The notes beneath the pieces are model-generated. The model did not search any database. It saw nothing but the letters and a program-made list of their open reading frames with translations, and was not told the origin of the DNA. A program made the position numbers and the translations under genes. Shown one piece after another: positions 36,346-42,063 of a DNA stretch of 42,063 nt (the first letter of the stretch is position 1; every line of letters starts with the position of its first letter). This DNA is from Thermoleophilia bacterium. Lineage in GTDB: Bacteria > Actinomycetota > Thermoleophilia > Gaiellales > Gaiellaceae. The stretch lies in the NCBI GenBank assembly GCA_025925195.1, contig JAICLU010000004.1:1-42063 (forward strand), given 5' to 3'.

Positions 36346-36786
36346 ATGTTCAAGCCAACCGTTGCCGCCGCTGTGGTGCTCGCCGTCGGCTGCGTCGCCT
36401 ACGGCGCCCAGGCAGCCACGAGCACGCACCGGACGATGCGTATCGTCGCGACGCAGCACGACTTCCACGAGATCGGGGCGGGTAAGAAGGGGCCGGTGCC
36501 TGGGTCGCTGTTCGTCTTCTCTGAGCGGCTCGCGCAGAGCGGCAAGGCGACCGGCAGCGACCACATCGTCTGTACGTTCACCGGCAGCTGGCCGGTCGAG
36601 ACCGACTTCTGCCGCGCAATGTTCACGTTGCCCGGCGGCACGATCGTCGCCGAGGGCGCGAGCGCGCGCGGCCCGTTCACGGTCGCGATCACGGGCGGCA
36701 CCGGCCGCTACGCCGGCGCCCGCGGCGTCGTGCACGCGACCCCGACGAAGAACGGCGAGACGCTCGACTTCGTCATCGACGCCTAG
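36346..36786 (+). CDS. Secreted allene-oxide-cyclase/dirigent-like barrel protein
   Basis: This 146-residue protein has a Sec signal peptide (residues 1-~25: FKPTVAAAVVLAVGCVAYGA then QAATS). The mature part is a predicted beta-barrel with GSLFVFSERLAQSGKATGSD, two Cys (IVCTFTG and DFCRAMF) that may form a disulfide, LPGGTIVAEGASA, and ITGGTGRYAGARGVVHA, the signature segment shared with plant dirigent and allene oxide cyclase-like barrels. Bacterial members are uncharacterised; a ligand-binding extracellular role is likely. ATG 36346 follows AAGGGAGCGAG. A strong terminator follows. Confidence 0.8.
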   Translation: MFKPTVAAAVVLAVGCVAYGAQAATSTHRTMRIVATQHDFHEIGAGKKGPVPGSLFVFSERLAQSGKATGSDHIVCTFTGSWPVETDFCRAMFTLPGGTIVAEGASARGPFTVAITGGTGRYAGARGVVHATPTKNGETLDFVIDA

Positions 36787-36792
36787 AGGTGC

Positions 36793-36832
36793 TCGGCCGG
36801 GGAGGGACATCAACGCGTTCCTCCCCGGCCGA
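36793..36832 (+). terminator. Rho-independent-like hairpin
   Basis: A perfect 13-bp stem (TCGGCCGGGGAGG with CCTCCCCGGCCGA) encloses a 14-nt loop, 6 nt after the barrel-protein stop. No U-tract follows. Confidence 0.65.
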
Positions 36833-37101
36833 CGCCGCCCGCGACGCGGCGACGCCGTGTAAGCGCACCGTAAACCGTGACGGTTCGAGCGGGCAGCACC
36901 CCTTTCGGGGGGATGCCCGTGATGCTTTCGACTCATAAGCTCGGAACAGGCGGCGCCGGTCCAGGGGGTGTTGATCGACTCAACGGCGGCCGCTCACACA
37001 CCCGCGCAGAGGTGAGTCCTCGAGCAATCGAGTGCACGACCATTCGAGCCCTTTGCTCTGCGGCAATCGGCAACGCGCGGCAATCCGAGGAGAATTTCTA
37101 G
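36833..37101 (+). other. Gene-free leader of the FG-GAP surface protein
   Basis: I find no credible ORF here. Notable signals are AACCGT-G-ACGGTT (36873-36885), a 6-1-6 inverted repeat, and a nested hairpin CGGGCA/TGCCCG (36890-36895 with 36914-36919) enclosing CCCC-TTTC-GGGG. A GAGGAGA ribosome site lies near 37087-37093. The region probably holds the promoter and a structured 5' UTR; it matches no riboswitch class I can recognise by eye. Confidence 0.45.
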
Positions 37102-40100
37102 ATGGCAATGCCCATGGCAGTTCGCCTGCCCGTGGTCCGGGTGACCACGGGTCGGCCCTTGTTCGTGGCAGGAGCGCTCGTCGCGGCTGTCCTGCTCGCG
37201 AGTGCGGGGAGCTCGCTCGTGCGCTCCGCGCACGCATCTTCGACGAAGCCGGGTGCGCACGCCGCCGCGCTCGTCTCGGCGCCCTCTCTGCGCGTCGCGG
37301 CCGCCTCTGCGATCGCGGCGCAGGCGACGCGCTTCGCCGCGGTGCAGCGCGCCGGCGAGCTCGTCACGAACGGCGGCGGGCTCTCCACCAGCTACACCCG
37401 CTCGGGCCCACTCGTGCACATCCGGGGCAACGAGCTCGGGCTTGCGTTCGCCGGCATCGGCTACGGCACCGCTCTCGCGATGCCGAGCCTTGCTCGTCCG
37501 ATGGCGGCGCACAACCAAGTTTCCTATCGCCGCAACGGCGTGACGGAGTGGTACCGCAACGGCCCGCTCGGCCTCGAGCAGGGCTTCACGCTGCAGGCTC
37601 GTCCGTCCGGCAGCGCCACGAGCGGTCCGCTGACGGTCGCGCTTCGTACGTCGGGTTCCGCCACCCTTTCGCAGCATGGGTCGACGATCGGCATCGCCGG
37701 CGGCGCCACCTACAGCGGGCTGACGGCGTTCGACGCCGCGGGACGCAAGCTCGCGAGCGCCCTCGTGCTCAGGCACGGGACGATCCTCCTCCACGTCGAG
37801 GATGGCGGTGCTCGCTACCCGCTGACGATCGACCCGATCATCGGCTATGGCCGCATGGATGCCATGAGCTACAACGGCAGCACCGGCCCGGTGGGAGCCG
37901 GCGCCGAAGGCATGAGCGTCTCGCTCTCGGCCGACGGCACGGAAGCGCTCGTCGGCGCTCCGGCCGACGACGGCAACGTCGGCGCGGCCTGGGTCTTCCT
38001 CAAGACCGACAACGGCGCGTGGAACTACGGCTACAAGCTGACCGCGGTCGGTGAGACCGGGGCCGGCGCGTTCGGCTCGAGCGTCTCGCTGTCCTCGGAC
38101 GGCACCAAGGCACTTGTCGGCGCGCCGAACGACGCAAATGTCGGCGCAGCGTGGGTCTTCACGATCTCGGTGGACAACACCGACCCGGCGTACCCGCTCG
38201 CCTCGGCCACCCAGGACCACATGTTCACGGGCACGGGCCAGGACAACACGAACACCACGTCCAGCACGCCGGCCGGCGCGCGGTACGGCGCGGCGGTGGC
38301 CCTCTCGGGCGACGGCCAGACGGCGATGGTCGGGGCCTCCAAGGACTACGTGCTCCCGATCAACAGCGGGTCGGTCTGGGCGTACGCATACGCCAACGGC
38401 GCGTGGACGCAGCAGGGCTCGAAGTTCACGGGCACCGGCGGCACGGCAGCGTTCCTCTCCTTCGGCGCCGCGATTGCGCTCTCGAACGACGGCAACACTG
38501 CGCTCGTCGGGGGACACTCGGATGGGAACGGCCCCGGCTCGGCGTGGGTCTTCACCCGCTCCGGCTCGACCTGGACGCAGCAGGGCTCGAAGCTCACTGC
38601 GAACGACGAGACGGGTAGCAGTCACTTCGGCAGGAGCGTCGCGCTCTCGGACGACGGGAGCACGGCCCTGATCGGCGGCCCCAACGACGACAGCAACGTC
38701 GGTGCCGCGTGGGTCTTCGCACGCTCGGGCTCGACGTGGTCGCAGCAGGGCTCGAAGCTCCTCGGTGTCGACGAGGACGGCGCCGCCCAGTTCGGAACCG
38801 GCGTCGCTCTCTCCGGTACCGGGGACGCTGCGCTCGTCGGCGGCCCGCAGGATGCGAGCGCCGCAGGTGCCGCATGGCTCTACGTCCGCGCGAACGGCGC
38901 GTGGACCGAGCAGGGCGCGAAGCTGTCCGGCTCCGGTTTCGGTGTCGGTTCGCAGAGCACCACGCAGAGCATGGGCACGTCCGTCGGGCTGTCCGACGAC
39001 GGACTCACGACGGTGCTCGGGAGCCCGACCGACGCTGACGGCAGCGGGTCGACCTATGGCTTCCAGGTCGTCGCGCCGGGCAGCCCCGACGCTCCCATCG
39101 CCGACGCGTTCGACGGCGGTGCCGAGGTGCAGATCGACTCGAGCGACTCGGTGTTCACGTCGTACACCGTCACGGCCTCGCCGGGCGGCGCCACCGTGAC
39201 CGGCGGCGCAGCCTCGAACAACTCGACCTGGCTCGACGTGATGGGCCTGACGAACGGCGTCGAGTACACGTTCACGGTCACCGCGACGAACCAGCTCGGT
39301 ACGAGCATTGCGTCTGGACCGTCGAACGCGGTCACACCGATGGCAGCGCCGGTCGTCCAGCCGAATCCGGAGCCCGATCCTGCTCCGGCCACGACGACGA
39401 CGACCACTGCCGCTCCGGAGCCAGGCCCCGCTCCGGCTTCGACGACGACAACTGCCGCTGCCGCACCGGTCGACCCGACGCCGGACACGCAGACGGTCTC
39501 CCCCTCGGTTGCCGGGATCGTGACGAGCGACGGCGGCACGACGTTGAGCTGGTCGTCCGACTCGTTCGTCCTTCCCGTGACGGTCAGTGCAACGACCCTC
39601 GAAGCGGTGGAGCTCCCGACCACGTCACTCGCACCCGGTACGTCTCCGATCGAGCTGCTCGTCAAGGACGCGGCAGGGAACCTCGTGACCAGCTTCAGCG
39701 CACCGCTCGACATCGCGTTCGCCAACGTGCCCGCCGATGCGCTGCCGGCGTTCTCGCACGACAACGGCAAGCACTGGACCGAGATCCCGCAACTGAGCGG
39801 AAAGACCCTTCCGACGGGTTACCCCGACGGGTGGTTCCTCGACGGCACTGGGAAGCTGCACATGCTGACGCTGCACGCGACGGCATTCGCGACGCTCGCC
39901 GTCGGCAGCACGCTCACGCCGGCCCTGCAGGTGCACGTCGGGTCGTCGAGCACGCTGAACCTGAAATACACGAAGACGCTGCGCGTCGCGGTGCGCACCA
40001 CGCTTCCGGGCACGGCGACGATCACCGTCGCGGCCGCCGGCAAGCGGATCGTGAAGGTCGCCCGCACGATCGCTGTCGGAACCCGCACAGTGAGCATCGT

Positions 40101-40218
40101 GCTCCCGAAGAGCGCGCGGCACGTCGGAGCGGCAACGGTGACGCTGAACGTCACGGCCGGCTTCGACCATGCGAGCTCCACGCTCGGCTTCAAGCGCGTC
40201 TCGCGCCGGATGAAGTAA
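37102..40218 (+). CDS. Large secreted FG-GAP beta-propeller surface protein with FN3 domain
   Basis: This 1038-residue protein has an N-terminal signal/anchor helix (residues ~20-37). Residues ~50-248 form the N-terminal domain usual before such propellers, ending YPLTIDPIIGYG. Residues ~249-655 hold about seven FG-GAP-like blades, each with a variant of FGxSVxLSxDGxxALVGxP then GAAWVF. An FN3 domain follows (~661-747), then a Pro/Thr/Glu linker (~755-800, TTTTTTAAPEPGPAP). Next is a beta domain (~807-937) with FSHDNGKHWTEIP and a basic C-terminal domain ending FKRVSRRMK. There is no LPXTG sorting signal. It probably acts in adhesion or envelope organisation. A terminator hairpin follows the stop. 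Confidence 0.88.
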   Translation: MAMPMAVRLPVVRVTTGRPLFVAGALVAAVLLASAGSSLVRSAHASSTKPGAHAAALVSAPSLRVAAASAIAAQATRFAAVQRAGELVTNGGGLSTSYTRSGPLVHIRGNELGLAFAGIGYGTALAMPSLARPMAAHNQVSYRRNGVTEWYRNGPLGLEQGFTLQARPSGSATSGPLTVALRTSGSATLSQHGSTIGIAGGATYSGLTAFDAAGRKLASALVLRHGTILLHVEDGGARYPLTIDPIIGYGRMDAMSYNGSTGPVGAGAEGMSVSLSADGTEALVGAPADDGNVGAAWVFLKTDNGAWNYGYKLTAVGETGAGAFGSSVSLSSDGTKALVGAPNDANVGAAWVFTISVDNTDPAYPLASATQDHMFTGTGQDNTNTTSSTPAGARYGAAVALSGDGQTAMVGASKDYVLPINSGSVWAYAYANGAWTQQGSKFTGTGGTAAFLSFGAAIALSNDGNTALVGGHSDGNGPGSAWVFTRSGSTWTQQGSKLTANDETGSSHFGRSVALSDDGSTALIGGPNDDSNVGAAWVFARSGSTWSQQGSKLLGVDEDGAAQFGTGVALSGTGDAALVGGPQDASAAGAAWLYVRANGAWTEQGAKLSGSGFGVGSQSTTQSMGTSVGLSDDGLTTVLGSPTDADGSGSTYGFQVVAPGSPDAPIADAFDGGAEVQIDSSDSVFTSYTVTASPGGATVTGGAASNNSTWLDVMGLTNGVEYTFTVTATNQLGTSIASGPSNAVTPMAAPVVQPNPEPDPAPATTTTTTAAPEPGPAPASTTTTAAAAPVDPTPDTQTVSPSVAGIVTSDGGTTLSWSSDSFVLPVTVSATTLEAVELPTTSLAPGTSPIELLVKDAAGNLVTSFSAPLDIAFANVPADALPAFSHDNGKHWTEIPQLSGKTLPTGYPDGWFLDGTGKLHMLTLHATAFATLAVGSTLTPALQVHVGSSSTLNLKYTKTLRVAVRTTLPGTATITVAAAGKRIVKVARTIAVGTRTVSIVLPKSARHVGAATVTLNVTAGFDHASSTLGFKRVSRRMK

Positions 40219-40234
40219 GGCGGTAAGGACGTCA

Positions 40235-40263
40235 AGGGGTGGGCCGCTCGACGGCCCACCCCT
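40235..40263 (+). terminator. Terminator of the FG-GAP gene
   Basis: A perfect 12-bp stem (AGGGGTGGGCCG with CGGCCCACCCCT) closes a CTCGA loop, 16 nt after the stop. Confidence 0.7.
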
Positions 40264-40309
40264 CGACGACGGATGCTTGAGTAGCCCGCAGGCTGGGAAA
40301 GGACCGTGC

Positions 40310-41167
40310 GTGGAGCCGGTCGCACGGGAATCGCTGGCAGAGAGGATCGAGGGGCTCGGGCCGCTCGATGCGGTCGCCGAGCCGCTCCAACAGCTGGCGA
40401 AGGCCGCCATCCCCGAGGGTTCCACGCTGAAGGACGCTCTCAGCGGGACGTGGCTCGGGCACCCGCTGCACCCGCCGCTGACCGACGTGGTCATCGGCGC
40501 CTGGACGAGCGCGCTGCTGCTCGACCTGCTCGGCGACGAAAGCTCCGAACCGGCGGCGGACACACTCGTCGCAGCCGGTGTCGCCGCCGCCGTGCCCACC
40601 GCACTGTCCGGCCTTTCCGACTGGGCCGACACGCGCGGCGGCAGCCGTCGCGTCGGCACCGTACACGCGCTCGGCAACACGACGGCACTCGTCCTGCACG
40701 TTCTCTCCTGGTTCGCGCGACGCGGCGGCGATCGCGGCCGCGGCAGGCTGCTGTCGGGAGCGGGCTTCGCGATCGCGAGCTTCTCGGCGTGGCTCGGCGG
40801 CCATCTCTCTTTCGGGAAGGGGATCGGCGTCAACCAGACCGCCTTCGACAGCGCGCCCGAGGAATGGACGGCGGTGCTCGATGCAGAGCAGCTCAGCGAG
40901 GGAGCGCTCACCGCCGCCACGGCGGACACGACACCGGTGCTGCTGCTTCGCCGGGGCGACCAGGTGCACGCGCTCGACGACCGCTGCTCGCACCGCGGCT
41001 GTGCCCTCCACGAAGGCAGGCTCGAGAACGACACGATCGTCTGCCCCTGCCATGGCAGCACGTTTCGCCTCGACGGCTCGATCGTTCGCGGTCCTGCCAC
41101 AGCGCCACAGCCGCGGTTCGACGCCCGCATCGTGGACGGCAAGCTCGAGATCCGCGCCGCGTCTTAG
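40310..41167 (+). CDS. DUF2231 membrane domain fused to a Rieske [2Fe-2S] domain
   Basis: This 285-residue protein has a DUF2231-type N-terminal part (residues ~30-170) with WLGHPLHPPLTDVVIGAWTS, four predicted membrane helices and several His (H51, H54, H119, H130, H165). A C-terminal Rieske domain (~185-285) follows, with cluster ligands C226 and H228 (CSHRGC) and C245 and H248 (CPCHGS), and C231/C247 placed for the usual disulfide. It is a membrane electron-transfer protein of unknown partner. GTG 40310 follows AAAGGA; TTG 40277 is a weaker upstream start. It follows the FG-GAP terminator, so it has its own promoter. Confidence 0.9.
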   Translation: MEPVARESLAERIEGLGPLDAVAEPLQQLAKAAIPEGSTLKDALSGTWLGHPLHPPLTDVVIGAWTSALLLDLLGDESSEPAADTLVAAGVAAAVPTALSGLSDWADTRGGSRRVGTVHALGNTTALVLHVLSWFARRGGDRGRGRLLSGAGFAIASFSAWLGGHLSFGKGIGVNQTAFDSAPEEWTAVLDAEQLSEGALTAATADTTPVLLLRRGDQVHALDDRCSHRGCALHEGRLENDTIVCPCHGSTFRLDGSIVRGPATAPQPRFDARIVDGKLEIRAAS

Positions 41168-41457
41168 CGCAAGCCGATCCGGTGTGTAGCACGTCTTCCT
41201 GGCATGGCCAGCAACGGCTGCGCGTCGTTTCGGTTGTGGACGATGGTCGGCGTCTTCATCGTCAGGTAGCGGTCGCGGGAGGCCGCTCGCACGTTGGGCG
41301 GCAGCCCCCTCCTCGCCACGATTGTGCACGCAACTAACGACAACCAACGGCAACGGCTTTGCTTGTTCGAGTCGTTCCGACGCTGTCCCATTCAACACCG
41401 GTTGCCCCGTTCGCGACCATTCATGCTCCATCCTCGGGGCGGGATCGGTGATGTGAC
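41168..41457. other. 290-bp convergent intergenic region
   Basis: I see no credible gene, tRNA, repeat or strong terminator here. Base composition is less GC-rich in the middle (around 41325-41365). A short minus-strand frame across it lacks any coding feature. It separates the Rieske-fusion gene from the convergent MarR gene. Confidence 0.4.
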
Positions 41458-41967
41458 CTACGGAACGAGCTCGTCCTGCCGGGCCGCCGGCTCACGAGTC
41501 GTCGTGAGCTGGTTGAGCGTGAGGAGGAGTGTTTTCAACTGTGCGAAATGGTCGGAGCCGAGTTGTTCCGCCCAGGCCGTCTCGATCTCGTCGACGGCTT
41601 CGCGGATGGTGCGAATCGCGGTTCGGCCTCGTTTGGTGACCGCGATCCGCTTGCCGCGCTGGTCGTGCGGGTCCGGCCGTCGCTCGAGGTAGCCGAGCTG
41701 CTCGAGCTGGCCGAGGAGGTAGTTGAGAGCCTGCTTGCTGATCTGCAGCCGGGCCGCCAGCTCCGAGGGCCTGGTGTCGTCAGGCCCCGGCCACTGGAAG
41801 ACGATCAGGTGGGCGGGGTCGATGTCGGTGAAGCCGCGTTCCTGGAGGCGCTCGAACATACGTCGGTGGACGGCGTCGACCGGCATCCGCAGGAGCGCGC
41901 CGATCATCGGCGGCCCGTGCGGGCTCTCGAGTGATGTAAAGCGTCTTGACTTCCCGGAGCGGTCCAT
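41458..41967 (-). CDS. MarR-family transcriptional regulator
   Basis: This 169-residue dimeric winged-helix regulator has an N-terminal dimerisation helix (MIGALLRMPVDAVHRRMFER), recognition helix and wing region (RPSELAARLQISKQALNYLL, LERRPDPHDQRGKRIAVTKR) and a C-terminal dimerisation helix pair (TIREAVDEIETAWAEQLGSD). It probably represses itself and the divergent gene through the two palindromic sites between them, with release by a small phenolic or similar ligand (family inference). ATG 41967 is chosen because the RRFTSLE extension resembles relatives; ATG 41907 is possible. Confidence 0.9.
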   Translation of the reverse strand: MDRSGKSRRFTSLESPHGPPMIGALLRMPVDAVHRRMFERLQERGFTDIDPAHLIVFQWPGPDDTRPSELAARLQISKQALNYLLGQLEQLGYLERRPDPHDQRGKRIAVTKRGRTAIRTIREAVDEIETAWAEQLGSDHFAQLKTLLLTLNQLTTTREPAARQDELVP

Positions 41968-41987
41968 ATATCGTCAAGTAACTTTAC
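41936..41987. promoter_or_regulatory. Two copies of a 15-bp MarR-type operator with the divergent promoter
   Basis: GTAAAGCGTCTTGAC (41936-41950) and GTCAAGTAACTTTAC (41973-41987) both fit the palindrome GT(A/C)AAG-N3-CTT(G/T)AC and are also inverted copies of each other, 37 bp apart centre to centre. The first contains the -35 TTGACT (41946-41951) of the rightward gene; a -10 lies near 41967-41974 (TATATC or TATCGT). The second overlaps TAAAGT, a possible -10 for the leftward MarR gene. Confidence 0.7.
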
Positions 41988-42005
41988 CAGACCGAGGAGG
42001 CGTCA

Positions 42006-42063
42006 ATGCCGGCGAGCACGCAGGAAGAGATCCGGATCGGTGACCTGACCATTCGCCCGCGGA
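42006..42063 (+). CDS. N-terminus of an unidentified protein, cut by the window end
   Basis: ATG 42006 follows GAGGAGG (41994-42000), a strong ribosome site, and starts MPASTQEEIRIGDLTIRPR. The reading frame runs off the window at residue 19, so no family can be assigned. It is divergent from the MarR gene and downstream of the double operator, so it is probably the gene that regulator controls. Confidence 0.65.
   Translation, partial: MPASTQEEIRIGDLTIRPR

Noticed and set aside
36871-36960. Cyclic-di-GMP or cyclic-di-AMP riboswitch upstream of the FG-GAP gene
   Set aside because: The conserved core nucleotides of those classes, as far as I know them, are not present; only generic hairpins are seen.
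37102-40218. Repeat-rich region considered as tandem DNA repeats or a toxin/contact system
   Set aside because: The repeats are protein-level FG-GAP blades with divergent DNA, and no toxin domain or immunity gene is present.
41164-41391. Minus-strand 75-codon frame in the gap after the Rieske-fusion gene
   Set aside because: The protein is Arg-rich with no domain-like pattern, overlaps the end of the Rieske gene by 4 nt on the opposite strand, and has no ribosome site or -10.

Overview
The window is GC-rich (about 70 % by eye), densely packed chromosomal DNA. Many starts are GTG, same-strand neighbours often overlap through ATGA or GTGA, and many genes carry a TANNNT hexamer 5-8 nt before the start codon, which suggests leaderless mRNAs. 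Together with the gene content (DUF4032, UBP-type zinc finger, DUF5996, DUF1003, collagen-like and FG-GAP surface proteins, many universal stress proteins) this points to an actinobacterium, most likely of class Thermoleophilia (Gaiellales/Solirubrobacterales). That placement is inference. I see no rRNA, tRNA, CRISPR array, transposase or integrase.

Layout. 1-3.4 kb: a membrane-anchored beta-helix protein coupled to a DUF4032 kinase-like protein, facing a CheY-like receiver coupled to a Gre-family factor. 3.6-5.7 kb: a universal stress protein and a NarL-type two-component pair. 5.7-8.3 kb (minus): a five-gene overlapping chain encoding a 96-residue protein, a mini zinc ribbon, an orphan E1-alpha 2-oxoacid dehydrogenase, a stress protein and DUF488, then a cupin with its own promoter. 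8.3-13.6 kb (minus): a nine-gene run encoding a flippase-like protein, a COX1-like polytopic protein, small His-containing membrane proteins, a cupredoxin lipoprotein, a secreted helical protein, and an ECF-type sigma with a zinc anti-sigma. 13.6-19.3 kb: TDT transporter, cupin, YihY and DUF1003 membrane proteins, ArgH-like lyase, UBP zinc finger and DUF5996.

19.3-28.5 kb looks like an organic-acid catabolic island: medium-chain reductase, FMN 2-hydroxyacid oxidase, Leu/Ile/Val-type solute-binding protein, a racemase-fold protein lacking both catalytic cysteines, thiolase plus DUF35 partner, acyl-CoA ligase, HpaI-type aldolase and GlcD-type FAD oxidase. A plausible logic is capture of an acid, oxidation or CoA activation, then carbon-carbon cleavage by the aldolase and thiolase. 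The substrate cannot be read from the sequence.

28.5-42 kb: RecQ, a collagen-like surface protein divergent from a TrmB/LuxR-like regulator, two medium-chain reductases, a second two-component pair, a secreted barrel protein, a 1038-residue FG-GAP surface protein behind a 315-nt gene-free leader, a DUF2231-Rieske fusion, and a MarR regulator divergent from a gene cut by the window end, with two copies of a 15-bp palindromic operator between them.

The strongest leads are the sigma/cupredoxin/COX1-like operon, the overlapping symmetric -10 elements between divergent leaderless genes, the cysteine-less racemase homologue, the Gre-like protein that lost a tip acidic residue and is fused by overlap to a receiver, and the 20-bp repeat array at a reductase promoter.
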